A DNA stretch of 64,000 nucleotides. Source: Halomonas sp. SpR8. Its GTDB lineage: Bacteria; Pseudomonadota; Gammaproteobacteria; Pseudomonadales; Halomonadaceae. This document shows, piece by piece, positions 52,143 through 61,857 of the stretch. Every line of letters starts with the position of its first letter. Within the stretch, counting starts at the first letter, position 1. The stretch covers positions 30,660 to 94,659 of the forward strand of contig NZ_JAUAMC010000013.1 of assembly GCF_031010195.1 (NCBI RefSeq), read 5' to 3'. Under the pieces are notes generated by a model, which saw only the letters and a list, made by a program, of their open reading frames with translations, made no database searches and was not told where the DNA came from. A program made the position numbers and the translations under genes.

Positions 52143-53171
52143 ATGATGACAAAAGCACGCCTAACGCTATCAGTCGCCGCCATTCTGGCGGGCTCCGCCG
52201 TTGCTAGCAGCGCTCTAGCAAACGAACTTAACCTCTATTCTGCTCGCCACTACGACTCTGACGAGCACCTCTACGATGTTTTCACCGAAGAGACAGGCAT
52301 CGAAGTCAACCTGCTTGAAGGCGACTCCGACCAGCTGATCGAGCGTATTCAGCGCGAAGGCGTGGCAAGCCCGGCGGATGTCATGATGACCGTCGATGCA
52401 GGTCGTCTCTGGCGCGCGGAAGATGAAGGTATCTTCCAAAGCGTTGAGTCAGACGTTCTCAACGAACGCCTACCCGAAGCGATGCGCCACCCTGACGGCC
52501 TGTGGTTTGGCTTTAGTCAGCGCGCCCGGGCGATTTACTATAACCGTGAAAGCTTCGACCCAAGCCAGATCGAAAGCTACGAAGATCTGGCCGACCCGCA
52601 GTTTGAAGGCAAAGTGTGCATTCGCTCTTCCAACAACATTTACAACCAGTCACTGCTGGCCTCAATGATTGAGCATCACGGCGAAGAGGGTGCCGAAGAG
52701 TGGGCCCAGGGCGTGGTTAACAACATGGCGCGCGATCCAGAAGGCGGCGATACTGACCAGATTCTCGGCGTTGCCAGCGGCGAGTGCGAAATCGGCGTAG
52801 CCAACCACTACTACTATGTGCGCCTGCTGAAATCTGACGACGACGCCGAGCGTGAAGCGGCGCGTAAAGTGGGCATTATTTTCCCCAACCAAAATGACCG
52901 CGGCACCCACGTCAACGTTGGCGGCGCCGGTGTGGTAGAAGGCGCGCCCAACCGCGACAACGCCATCCGCTTCCTGGAGTACCTGGCTTCAGACACCGCC
53001 CAGGAAATCTTTGCCTCCGGCAACAACGAGTTCCCGGTGGTTGAAGGCATCAAGAAAGATCCGGTGCTGGAATCCTGGGGCAACTTCAAAACGGATGATG
53101 TAAATATCAGCGTATTGGGTGAAAACAACCCTGAAGCGATCCGCATTTTTGATCGCGTCGGCTGGCGTTAA
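52143..53171 (+). CDS. Iron(III) ABC transporter substrate-binding protein (FbpA/IdiA type)
   Basis: A 342-residue periplasmic protein with a signal peptide ending near SSALA. The mature sequence ELNLYSARHYDSDEHLYDVF matches the FbpA/FutA family (NLYSARHY motif), and the iron-ligand tyrosines lie in the NHYYYVRLL segment. It binds ferric ion, with or without a synergistic anion. A Fur box is 20 bases upstream and GGGAG precedes the ATG. A second ATG follows directly. A strong terminator follows 17 bases after the stop. Confidence 0.93.
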   Translation: MMTKARLTLSVAAILAGSAVASSALANELNLYSARHYDSDEHLYDVFTEETGIEVNLLEGDSDQLIERIQREGVASPADVMMTVDAGRLWRAEDEGIFQSVESDVLNERLPEAMRHPDGLWFGFSQRARAIYYNRESFDPSQIESYEDLADPQFEGKVCIRSSNNIYNQSLLASMIEHHGEEGAEEWAQGVVNNMARDPEGGDTDQILGVASGECEIGVANHYYYVRLLKSDDDAEREAARKVGIIFPNQNDRGTHVNVGGAGVVEGAPNRDNAIRFLEYLASDTAQEIFASGNNEFPVVEGIKKDPVLESWGNFKTDDVNISVLGENNPEAIRIFDRVGWR

Positions 53172-53188
53172 GCGTCACACGTCATACT

Positions 53189-53226
53189 AAAAGCCCGAGG
53201 CACTATTTAAAACGCCTCGGGCTTTT
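53189..53226 (+). terminator. Terminator after the iron-binding protein gene
   Basis: Perfect 13-bp arms (53189-53201, 53214-53226) with a 12-base loop and T-run ends on both strands, so it may also serve the convergent LysR gene. Confidence 0.92.
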
Positions 53227-53279
53227 TATGCCAGCCATTTCCTCCTGTGCATTCCCCCGTGAATTCGACAACGTCAGAC

Positions 53280-54185
53280 TTAAGGCTCAATAGCCATCAT
53301 CGCTTCACGCATTTGCTCTGCAAGTACAGCGATGGACATTGGTAGCGCCCTGTCGCCATGACCACAGAGCGTTAACCGAGCTTTGGGGATATGTTGATCC
53401 AATAAAGGCTTGAACAACAGCTCTTTATGCGACAGTTCCCGAGCGATATCGAGCCGGTTTAGAAAGGCGACACCCAGACCTGCGCGAGCCAATGATTTGA
53501 GCGCCAAGATACGATTGCATGATGCTAATGGTTCGAGCTCGATATTAGCGCGAACCAGTAACTGCTGAAGCGTCGAACCATGAAACATTTCGCTGTCAGG
53601 CAGCAAGGCAGGATAGGGGATGCAATCTCTCAATCTAAGCGCCTCATGCTCTGCCAAGGGGTGGCTCGGTGCTACTACTGCGCCGAACTCTAACTCGACC
53701 TGTCCTAAAAAGCGTACCTTCGGCGTCACCGGTGGGTTAATACACAGGCCAATGTCCGCATCTCCCTTGCGCACCTGATCGAGAATCGTCTCGGTCAGTC
53801 CAGTCATTACCACAAAACGCACCCGAGGAAATCGCCCTCGGAATTCAGCTAAAACATTGGGTAACAATTGATCGGTCAATGACTCGACGGTAGCAATCCG
53901 CACCTCCGCGCAGCCAGTGCCTCGGATTTCACCAAGGTACTCTTGCAACTGGCGCTCATCGCGTTGCCACTGGCGTACTTGATAGAGAATTAACTCACCC
54001 GCTGGCGACAACCTGAGCCCGCGAGGCAGTCGCTCGAACAGCGGTACGCCCAACTCACTTTCCAGTTTAAGAATTTGTCGATTAACGGCCGATGCTGCCA
54101 CATGTAAGCGCTCAGCCGCCTTACGCAAAGATCCTTGCCGCGCCACCTCTTCAAAATAACGCAATCCTGGCAATAGCAAATGCAT
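53280..54185 (-). CDS. LysR-type regulator of the NCS2-amidohydrolase operon
   Basis: A 301-residue LysR protein with N-terminal helix-turn-helix (YFEEVARQGSLRKAAERLHVAASAVNRQILKLE) and an effector domain. It diverges from the NCS2 permease operon with a 175-base gap that holds a perfect palindrome containing a LysR-type T-N11-A core, so it is probably the operon's regulator and autoregulator. The effector is likely the imported base or its product; that is inference. Confidence 0.9.
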   Translation of the reverse strand: MHLLLPGLRYFEEVARQGSLRKAAERLHVAASAVNRQILKLESELGVPLFERLPRGLRLSPAGELILYQVRQWQRDERQLQEYLGEIRGTGCAEVRIATVESLTDQLLPNVLAEFRGRFPRVRFVVMTGLTETILDQVRKGDADIGLCINPPVTPKVRFLGQVELEFGAVVAPSHPLAEHEALRLRDCIPYPALLPDSEMFHGSTLQQLLVRANIELEPLASCNRILALKSLARAGLGVAFLNRLDIARELSHKELLFKPLLDQHIPKARLTLCGHGDRALPMSIAVLAEQMREAMMAIEP

Positions 54186-54210
54186 TCAGCGTCCCCCCTC
54201 TCGTCGCCTC

Positions 54211-54233
54211 ACTGTTGCCAATAAGGCAACAGT
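54211..54233. promoter_or_regulatory. Perfect 9+5+9 palindrome between LysR and NCS2 genes
   Basis: Arms ACTGTTGCC and GGCAACAGT are exact inverted repeats around AATAA. The centre has the T-N11-A form of LysR sites (TGCC-N5-GGCA). It lies 26 bases upstream of the regulator start and 127 bases before the permease ATG, fitting a site for autorepression and co-activation. Confidence 0.75.
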
Positions 54234-54360
54234 AGATACTAAATATTATTATGGACTAGAACAGATAGGCCCCGCTAGGGTTGCCATGTCGGTAGAAAAA
54301 ACATCTGACGAGACGAAGCTCGATTGACGGCCGAGCCACATAACAACTAGAGGAATAGCT

Positions 54361-55728
54361 ATGCATCACATCCTAAAACCACCTGGTTTGGTGGTCGAAC
54401 CTGTCGATGAACGCCTACCCATAGGAACACAGTTGCTGTACGGACTGCAGCATGTCCTGGTGATGGCAGCTGCCCCCATTACCGCAGCTTTTCTGATCGG
54501 CCATACCCTTGATCTATCTGATGACGTTACTGTCGGCTTGATGAGCGCTATTTTTCTGGCTTGTGGCCTCGCTGGCATTCTTCAATCAGTGGGTATTTTC
54601 GGCTTTGGTGCTCGACTACCCTTCGTACAAGTCCCCGGAGGCGCCCCATTGGTAATTTTTCTGGGGATTGCCCAAGCAACCGACCTACAAACCGCTAATG
54701 GCGCGGTCATTCTAACCGGCTTCTTCTATTTCCTGGCGCTTCCCTTCTTCACCAAGCTGTTGAAGTACTTTCCGCCAATTGTGATTGGCACCATGCTGCT
54801 GCTTGTCGCTGTCAACCTCATCCGTATTTTCGGCGGACTAATCACCGGGCGACCTGACTCAGTAGGATTTGCCAGCATGGGCAATATTGGTCTTGCCCTG
54901 TTAACCATTAGTTGTACAGTGCTTTTCGCCCGCATTTTTACTGGCATGTGGCAACGTATCGCTGTGATGTTAGGTTTGTTGGCTGGCGCTGCCATCGCCA
55001 TTCTTAGCGGCACCATGAGTTTTGAAGGCGTGCTTAACGGCCCTCTAATTGCTGTGCCCCAGCCCTTCCCATTCGGGCTACCAACATTCGATCTGTTTGC
55101 CTCATTGCCGCTGATCATATTTTGCGTGGTATCGATGACTGAAGCCACCGGGCAAACTTTAGCAACCGCTGAAATCGTTGGTCGAAAGGGAGACCACAAA
55201 GTCATTGTGCCTCGCAACATTCGCGCTGATGCGCTGGGGTCAATCTTCGGTGGCTGTTTCGGTACCTCACTGATTATCACCAGTGGTGAGAACATAGGCA
55301 TCATTCGCGCCACCGGGGTACGTTCTCGCTACGTGACCATCGCCGCCGGTGCCATGCTGGTAGTGCTCGCCCTGTGCGCTCCGCTGGGCAGACTGGCGTA
55401 TGCCATACCTAGTGCCGTGGTAGCGGGTACTGCAGTGATCGTGTTCGCCATCATTGGGGTAATGGGAATCAATATTCTGCGTCGCGTCGACTTCGACCAA
55501 AATGGCAATATGTTCATCCTTGCAGCGGCTCTTGCCATGGGACTGCTGCCCATCGTGGTGCCAGGCTTCTATAGTGCCTTTCCCTCTCATTTGCAGATTA
55601 TCCTTGGTAATGGCTTGGCCATGGGCACCGTGACGGCGGTAGTAGTCAATATCTTATTTCATCACTTGGGAACCCCGCAGAAACCCGACGATGCAACCGC
55701 TTTTAACTCTGTTTCCGAAGGAAAATAA
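54361..55728 (+). CDS. NCS2-family nucleobase permease
   Basis: A 455-residue nucleobase/cation symporter with about 13 helices. The TM10 signature ENIGIIRATGVRSR fits the family [QE]-N-x-G-x4-T-x3-S-R, with Glu where many uracil/xanthine carriers have Gln. PFVQVPGGAPLVIFLGIAQAT precedes it. It imports a purine, pyrimidine or related ring compound. GAGGAA lies seven bases before the ATG. An amidohydrolase gene starts two bases after its stop. Confidence 0.92.
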   Translation: MHHILKPPGLVVEPVDERLPIGTQLLYGLQHVLVMAAAPITAAFLIGHTLDLSDDVTVGLMSAIFLACGLAGILQSVGIFGFGARLPFVQVPGGAPLVIFLGIAQATDLQTANGAVILTGFFYFLALPFFTKLLKYFPPIVIGTMLLLVAVNLIRIFGGLITGRPDSVGFASMGNIGLALLTISCTVLFARIFTGMWQRIAVMLGLLAGAAIAILSGTMSFEGVLNGPLIAVPQPFPFGLPTFDLFASLPLIIFCVVSMTEATGQTLATAEIVGRKGDHKVIVPRNIRADALGSIFGGCFGTSLIITSGENIGIIRATGVRSRYVTIAAGAMLVVLALCAPLGRLAYAIPSAVVAGTAVIVFAIIGVMGINILRRVDFDQNGNMFILAAALAMGLLPIVVPGFYSAFPSHLQIILGNGLAMGTVTAVVVNILFHHLGTPQKPDDATAFNSVSEGK

Positions 55729-55730
55729 AG

Positions 55731-57191
55731 ATGGCTATGTTTCACGCAGCTTACTCATCATTGACCCCTGATGCCTTCGCCGCCGAACGCTTACTGCTAC
55801 TTCCTGAAGAAGTACTGTTGTCCGATGGCTGCCATTCAGGCAAGGCCGTACTGATAGCCGACGGCCGCTTCCAGGAGGTGGATGATGCTGAGTCGCTCAT
55901 CCAGCGTCATCCAGATTTATCTCCCATTACGCTGCCAGATCAGTTATTGATGCCAGGCTTCATCGATACTCACCACCATCTCACCCAGTCACTTGGCAAG
56001 TCCCTCGTGTGCGGCGAGCCCTCTGAGATTTTTAAACGGATCTGGGTGCCACTAGAAGGCAGCCTGGATGAGGAGTTGCTTCAGCTTTCCGCCAAGTTGG
56101 CGGCATTGGAAGCACTTCGCGGCGGCTTTACCACTGCTGTAGATGCCGGAACTCGATCTGCTGCCGATACAGCGTCTATCGCGCTTGCCGCCGAAGAGAC
56201 AGGATTACGCTGCGTATTAGGCTTTATCTGCAATGATCAAGGTGGCACAACAGGCAAGCAAGACGTTAAGCAGATACTTAACCGCGCTGAACACCATCTT
56301 ATTCGCTGGGAAGGTAACAAACTCATCAAGCCGTCACTGGCGATATCAATACCTGAGGCGGCAAGTGACACGATGCTGCATGCTACCTCTGCCCTATGTG
56401 CTGAAGCTGGAACCATTTTTCAGACCCATGTGAATGAACACCTTCAAGCTGTAGAGCGATCACTGGTGGCCCGCCGGCAACGTCCCCTAGAGCATTTATA
56501 TAGCATCGGTGCGCTAGGTCCCCAAACCTTGATTGCCCACGCTACTCTGGTAACACCTGATGAGCTCAACATGTTGCGTGACACCGATACGGCTGTCGCC
56601 TTCAACCCTGTGGCTAGCGCCTGGAAAGGTAATGCGGTTGCCCCAGCACTGCAGATGGCAGCCTTAGGTATCCGCTTTGGACTAGGTACGGATGGTACCC
56701 GAAGTGATGCTTTCCGCTTGATGGATGCCGCAGAAACTAGCCAGCGTCTCGCATTTGGTCTCTCCACCGGTGATTCTTCATGCGGGGGTGGCTGGAGATG
56801 GCTAGAACATGCATCGCGATCCGCCGCCGATGCCGCTGGCTTAAAAGGCCTGACGGGAGAGATTGCTCCGGGGATGGCCGCTGACTTTTTACTGGTCGAT
56901 CTGGCGGTGCCAGAAATGACGCCAACCTGGGATCGCATTTGGGAGTTGGTTCGCTACGCGAATCGTGACCAATTAACAGCAGTCTTCACCAATGGTCGCT
57001 TACGATTATGGCAAGGTTGGCCAGTGGAGTGGGACGGCAGGGCTCTGCTACGTAATATCCGTGAAGCGGCTGTCGCTGTGCACCAAGCTCCAATTTACCG
57101 CGTACATCCCACCGCCACACAGCACCGCGCTCAATACCGCGAGGCGACAACCCCACAACCTACTCTTTCAATTGAAGGTTACAATCCATGA
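55731..57191 (+). CDS. Amidohydrolase (cytosine/8-oxoguanine deaminase-like, AtzB/TrzN relative)
   Basis: A 486-residue metal-dependent hydrolase of the ring-deaminating subtype. Metal ligands fit H81 and H83 (FIDTHHHLTQ), H233 (QTHVNEHLQ), H270 (LIAHATLV) and D321 (LGTDGTRSD), with E236 as probable proton shuttle. Relatives deaminate guanine, 8-oxoguanine, cytosine or s-triazines; the ring substrate here is unknown. It is preceded by the NCS2 permease and overlaps the TSUP gene by four bases. The last 50 residues are Arg/Thr/Pro-rich and not conserved in the family as I know it. Confidence 0.87.
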   Translation: MAMFHAAYSSLTPDAFAAERLLLLPEEVLLSDGCHSGKAVLIADGRFQEVDDAESLIQRHPDLSPITLPDQLLMPGFIDTHHHLTQSLGKSLVCGEPSEIFKRIWVPLEGSLDEELLQLSAKLAALEALRGGFTTAVDAGTRSAADTASIALAAEETGLRCVLGFICNDQGGTTGKQDVKQILNRAEHHLIRWEGNKLIKPSLAISIPEAASDTMLHATSALCAEAGTIFQTHVNEHLQAVERSLVARRQRPLEHLYSIGALGPQTLIAHATLVTPDELNMLRDTDTAVAFNPVASAWKGNAVAPALQMAALGIRFGLGTDGTRSDAFRLMDAAETSQRLAFGLSTGDSSCGGGWRWLEHASRSAADAAGLKGLTGEIAPGMAADFLLVDLAVPEMTPTWDRIWELVRYANRDQLTAVFTNGRLRLWQGWPVEWDGRALLRNIREAAVAVHQAPIYRVHPTATQHRAQYREATTPQPTLSIEGYNP

Positions 57192-57901
57192 GCGATATCT
57201 GGACCTTCTTATTGCTGGCAATTGCTACAGGTATTGCTGCTTTCATCCAGGGTGCTGTGGGAATCGGTTTCGCGTTGATTGTAGCTCCAGTGATGGGGCT
57301 ATTACGCCCAGATCTATTGCCCATCGCGCTATTAATCTTGATGCTGCCTCTCAATGCGTATGTCGGTTTGCGTGAACGTAACGCGATCGACTGGAAGGGG
57401 GTGGGCTGGGTCAGCCTAGGGCGGTTACCCGGCACTTTTGTCGGACTCGGCATATTGGTAATAATGTCCGCCAATGGACTCAATCAGCTCATCGGCGCCT
57501 CAACGATTCTTGCCGTATTGGTAGCCTTGTTCGCCCCTGTATTTCAGCCACGCCGTAGCGCTTGTGCCACGGTCGGCATCATCACTGGCGTGACAGAAAC
57601 CGCCACAGGGGTTGGTGGCCCTCCCTTGGCTCTGCTCTATCAGCATCTTCCTGGGCCAGTGTTACGTTCCACCATCGCGCTCTGCTTCTTGATCGGAGAA
57701 CTAGTATCGTTAGCTATCCTGGCAATCGCTGGACAATTTCAGCCCCACCAATGGCTCTGGGCGCTAGCCTTGCTGCCAGCACTAGCCATAGGTAGTTTCA
57801 CCAGTCGACTGATGCATCATAAGTTAGATGCACGGCGTCTACGTGTCGGGGTACTGTCGTTCGCCATGATATCTGGCATCGTATTACTGATTCCCAGATA
57901 A
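57188..57901 (+). CDS. TSUP (TauE/SafE)-family permease
   Basis: A 237-residue membrane protein with eight helices in two repeats: FIQGAVGIGFALIVAPVMGLLRPDLLPIALLILMLPLN and GVTETATGVGGPPLALLYQH. TSUP proteins carry sulfur compounds or other organic anions, often outward. The location after a nucleobase importer and deaminase is unusual. It overlaps the amidohydrolase by four bases and is the last gene of the operon. Confidence 0.88.
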   Translation: MSDIWTFLLLAIATGIAAFIQGAVGIGFALIVAPVMGLLRPDLLPIALLILMLPLNAYVGLRERNAIDWKGVGWVSLGRLPGTFVGLGILVIMSANGLNQLIGASTILAVLVALFAPVFQPRRSACATVGIITGVTETATGVGGPPLALLYQHLPGPVLRSTIALCFLIGELVSLAILAIAGQFQPHQWLWALALLPALAIGSFTSRLMHHKLDARRLRVGVLSFAMISGIVLLIPR

Positions 57902-57942
57902 AGAGCTTCTGAAAGACAGGCACCTTTTTGTGTGAGCGCTAC

Positions 57943-60732
57943 TTAATGCGCTTCATCCCAGTTGGCGCCGCTCTCCGCCTCGACGATTAGCGGTACTTTT
58001 AGCGCTGCCGCGCCCTGCATACGCTTTTGCACTTGCTCGATAAACGCTTCGACCTGCTTCTCGGCCACTTCAAACACCAGTTCATCGTGCACCTGCATGA
58101 CCATCAACGCGTCGAACTCGCCTTCGGTTAGCCACGCATCCACGCTGATCATCGCCTGCTTGATGATATCCGCCGCGGTACCCTGCATCGGCGCATTGAT
58201 TGCAGTGCGCTCGGCGCCTTGGCGGCGGTTGCGGTTTTGCGACTGGATTTCCGGCAGGTAGAGGCGCCGACCTAATACAGTTTCGACGAAGCCATCTTCC
58301 GCCGCCTGGGAGCGAATGCGCTCCATATAACGGGCCACGCCGGGGTAGCGGTCGAAGTAGCGGTCAATATAAGTCTGCGCCTGGTTACGCTCGATATGCA
58401 GCTGGCGCGACAGCCCCCAGGCGCTCATGCCGTAGATCAAGCCGAAGTTAATCGCTTTGGCGCTGCGCCGCTGATCGCCAGAGACTTTCTCAAGGGAGGT
58501 GCCGAAGACCTCCGCTGCGGTGGCGGAGTGGATATCGCGTCCTTCGGCAAAGGCTTCCAGCAGGCCTTTATCTTCGGAAAGGTGCGCCATAATGCGCAGC
58601 TCAATTTGCGAGTAGTCGGCGGCGACAATGCGGTAACCAGGGCGGGCGATAAACGCCTGGCGAATCTTGCGCCCCTCTTCGGTACGGATAGGGATGTTCT
58701 GTAAGTTGGGGTCTGACGACGACAGCCGCCCGGTGGCGGTGACCGCCTGGTGGTAGCTGGTATGCACTCGGCCGGTGGCTTTATTGAGCAGCCGCGGCAG
58801 CTTGTCGGTGTAGGTGGATTTAAGCTTGGCCAGCCCCCGGTGCTGCATAATCACTTTCGGCAGCGGGTAGTCCAGCGCCAGCTCTTCCAGCACGGCTTCC
58901 GCGGTCGAGGGCGCGCCTTTAGGGGTTTTCTTGAGCACCGGGATTTTCTGCTCTTCAAACAGAATCTGCCCCAACTGCTTGGGCGAGCCCAGGTTAAATT
59001 CCCGCCCGGCGAGTTCAAACGCCTCGCGCTCTAACTCGCCAATGCGCTTTTCTAACTGCTGGCTCTGCTTGTGCAGTAGATCTGCATCCACCGCCACCCC
59101 GTTACGCTCAATGCGCGAAAGCACTTTGATCAGCGGCAGTTCGATATAATCGAGCACTTCTGCCAGGCGCCCTTCATTCTCAACCTGGGGGCGCAGCGTT
59201 TGCTGCAGCCGCAGGGTGATATCGACATCTTCACAGGCGTAAGGCGCCGCCTGCTCCAGCGCTATTTGGTTAAAGGTCAGCTGCTTGGCGCCTTTACCGG
59301 CAATCTCTTCAAAGGAGATGGTTTTTTCGCCCAGATACTTCAGCGCCAGCGAATCCATGTCGTGGCGCGTGGCAGTTGAGTTGAGCACGTAGGAGGCCAG
59401 CATGGTGTCGGCAAACGGCCCCGCCACGGAAATTGCGTAGTTAGCCAGCACCGAAATATCGTACTTAAGGTTCTGGCCAATTTTGGTTTTTTTAGGATCT
59501 TCCAGCAGTGGCTTTAACGCGGCGAGTACGGTTTTACGGTCAAGCTGTTGGGGGGCATCCAGATAATCGTGGGCCAGGGGTATATAGGCCGCCTCCCCCG
59601 CTTCCAGCGATAAGCCGACGCCGACGATTTCGGCATCCATATAGTTGAGGCTGGTGGTTTCCAGATCAAAGCAGAAGCGCTCAGCGTCTTGTAGCCGCGC
59701 AAGCCAAGCCTCAAAGTCTTCCTGTTCGAGAATAATGTGATCTTCACGCACAGATGCTTTAGCAGCAGCGCTCGACACCTCGGACTTGGTTCCTACCTCA
59801 TCAGCGCTCGCGGGCGCAGGCTCGCCGCCTTTAACGTCATCTACGCCTTCGTCTTTGCCTTCCAGCAGCTCGCCCAGCCACTGGCGGAACTCCATTTCTT
59901 TATACAGCGTGACCAGCGCCTCGCGATCCGGGTGGGCGATATCTAAATCATCCAAGCCCACCGGCAACTCGCAGTCGACCTTGATGGTCGCCAGCTGATA
60001 GGAGAGAAACGCCTGATCGCGATGTTCTTCCAGCTTTTTGGGCAGCGTTTTCGCGCCCCGGAAGGTGAGCGTTTTGACCCGCTCTAAATCGCCATAGATG
60101 GTCTCCAGCCCGCCGCCCATGCCTTGCAGTAGGCCAATCGCGGTCTTTTCACCCACGCCGGGCACGCCGGGAATGTTGTCGACCTTATCGCCCATCAGGG
60201 CGAGAAAATCGATAATCAGCGCGGGCGGCAGGCCAAACTTTTGCTCCACGCCCGCCTCGTCCAAGGTTTCATCCTTCATGGTGTTGACCAGCGTGATATG
60301 CGCATTGACCAGTTGCGCCATGTCTTTATCGCCGGTGGAGATCACCGCGTCGCGTCCCGCCTGGGTGGCATGGTGGGCCAAAGTACCAATTACATCGTCC
60401 GCCTCGACACCTTCAACGCACAGCAGCGGCAGGCCCAGCGCTTTTACGCAAGCGTGCAGCGGCGCAATCTGGCTGCGCAGATCATCGGGCATGGGCGGGC
60501 GATGCGCTTTGTAGTCACTGTACATATCATCGCGGAAGGTTTTACCCGGCGCGTCGAACACCACCGCCATGGGGCTGTCGGGGTAATCCTTAATCAGCCG
60601 TTTGAGCATGTTCAACACACCTTTCACTGCGCCCGTCGGCTGACCACTGGAGGTCGTTAGCGGCGGCAGCGCGTGGAAGGCACGGTAAAGGTAGGAGGAG
60701 CCATCTACGAGGACGATCGGAGCGCGAGCCAT
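57943..60732 (-). CDS. polA: DNA polymerase I
   Basis: A 929-residue Pol I with 5' nuclease, 3'-5' exonuclease and polymerase domains. Exonuclease motif FDLETTSLNYMD (near residue 357) keeps the metal-binding Asp and Glu, and the polymerase motifs are DYSQIELRIMAHL (near 707), RRSAKAINFGLIYGMS and VHDELVFEV (near 882). A Gly/Ala/Glu-rich linker of about 45 residues follows the nuclease domain. The ATG at 60732 is chosen; a GTG at 60738 adds two residues. Confidence 0.97.
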   Translation of the reverse strand: MARAPIVLVDGSSYLYRAFHALPPLTTSSGQPTGAVKGVLNMLKRLIKDYPDSPMAVVFDAPGKTFRDDMYSDYKAHRPPMPDDLRSQIAPLHACVKALGLPLLCVEGVEADDVIGTLAHHATQAGRDAVISTGDKDMAQLVNAHITLVNTMKDETLDEAGVEQKFGLPPALIIDFLALMGDKVDNIPGVPGVGEKTAIGLLQGMGGGLETIYGDLERVKTLTFRGAKTLPKKLEEHRDQAFLSYQLATIKVDCELPVGLDDLDIAHPDREALVTLYKEMEFRQWLGELLEGKDEGVDDVKGGEPAPASADEVGTKSEVSSAAAKASVREDHIILEQEDFEAWLARLQDAERFCFDLETTSLNYMDAEIVGVGLSLEAGEAAYIPLAHDYLDAPQQLDRKTVLAALKPLLEDPKKTKIGQNLKYDISVLANYAISVAGPFADTMLASYVLNSTATRHDMDSLALKYLGEKTISFEEIAGKGAKQLTFNQIALEQAAPYACEDVDITLRLQQTLRPQVENEGRLAEVLDYIELPLIKVLSRIERNGVAVDADLLHKQSQQLEKRIGELEREAFELAGREFNLGSPKQLGQILFEEQKIPVLKKTPKGAPSTAEAVLEELALDYPLPKVIMQHRGLAKLKSTYTDKLPRLLNKATGRVHTSYHQAVTATGRLSSSDPNLQNIPIRTEEGRKIRQAFIARPGYRIVAADYSQIELRIMAHLSEDKGLLEAFAEGRDIHSATAAEVFGTSLEKVSGDQRRSAKAINFGLIYGMSAWGLSRQLHIERNQAQTYIDRYFDRYPGVARYMERIRSQAAEDGFVETVLGRRLYLPEIQSQNRNRRQGAERTAINAPMQGTAADIIKQAMISVDAWLTEGEFDALMVMQVHDELVFEVAEKQVEAFIEQVQKRMQGAAALKVPLIVEAESGANWDEAH

Positions 60733-60897
60733 AACCAAGTTCCATTATTGAAAAATTACTAAAATGAGTTGCTACCATGATACCCGCTGCGCGGGTTGCC
60801 TGCAGAGTCAAACTCTCCTCTCTTTAACACAACAACGCTGCCAACTAAGCGACCAAGCCGCTACAATAATGGGCTTAGCAACCTGGGCGAGACTCTC

Positions 60898-61857
60898 ATG
60901 GCTGTATTTACCCCGCTTAGCGACGCACAGGTCGCCGCGTTTTTAGAAAAATTTGATGTTGGCAGTTTCGTTTCCCTACAGGGCGTCGCGAACGGCACCG
61001 AGAATTCAACATTTTTTGTGACCACCGACCGCCGTGAACTTGTTCTGACCCTTTTTGAGCAGGGCGAGCACGAGGAACTGCCGTTCTTTGTTGAGCTGTT
61101 GGACTATCTAGACGAGCACCGCTTACCTGTACCCGGCACCATTCACGACCGTGAAGGTATCGCGCTGCATAGCCTGGAGAGCAAACCGGCGCTACTCTAC
61201 CCGCGCCTGCCTGGGCGGCACCCCGAAGCACCCAATTTAGCTCAATGCCGTACTTTGGGGGATACCCTGGGCCGCCTGCACGTGGTGTCGAAACGCTTCC
61301 CCGGCCATCGCCCGAACCCACGGGATCTGAACTGGCTACAGGTGATGCACCATAAGGTGTTGAGCTACCTGAGCCCCGCAGATCAAACGCTGATGAAGGA
61401 TGAAGTCGACGATTTCGAAAGTGCCTTTACGCAGCACGATGCGCTTCCCCAAGGCGCCCTGCACGGTGATCTGTTTCGCGACAACACCCTGTTTGAGGGT
61501 GACCAGCTTGGCGGTATTATCGACTTTTACAATGGCTGCACCGGCGATCTGCTGTTTGATTTGGCCATTGTGATCAACGACTGGGCCTCTAACGACGATG
61601 GCACGCTCAATCCTGAGCGTTACAACACGCTGTTGAGTGCCTACCAAGCGCGCCGCCCATTAACCGCGACTGAGCGGGAACTGTGGCCCACCATGCTGCG
61701 CATGACGGCGCTACGCTATTGGCTGTCGCGTTTGCTGGTGGTCTATGTTGATCCACCCGCCCACGATTTGACCCCCCACGACCCTGACCGTTTTCGGACC
61801 ATTTTAACCGCGCGCATTGCCCACGGGGCACTGCCGCTGCCTGAGGTTTCTGCATGA
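60898..61857 (+). CDS. thrB: Homoserine kinase, ThrB type II
   Basis: A 319-residue kinase of the aminoglycoside-phosphotransferase-like fold used by pseudomonads and relatives instead of the GHMP ThrB. MAVFTPLSDAQVAAFLEKFDVG is the family start; the catalytic loop is LHGDLFRDNTLFE and the metal site is GIIDFYNGCTGDLLFDLAI. It makes O-phosphohomoserine for threonine. The frame is open for 34 codons upstream. It overlaps speA by four bases. Confidence 0.93.
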   Translation: MAVFTPLSDAQVAAFLEKFDVGSFVSLQGVANGTENSTFFVTTDRRELVLTLFEQGEHEELPFFVELLDYLDEHRLPVPGTIHDREGIALHSLESKPALLYPRLPGRHPEAPNLAQCRTLGDTLGRLHVVSKRFPGHRPNPRDLNWLQVMHHKVLSYLSPADQTLMKDEVDDFESAFTQHDALPQGALHGDLFRDNTLFEGDQLGGIIDFYNGCTGDLLFDLAIVINDWASNDDGTLNPERYNTLLSAYQARRPLTATERELWPTMLRMTALRYWLSRLLVVYVDPPAHDLTPHDPDRFRTILTARIAHGALPLPEVSA

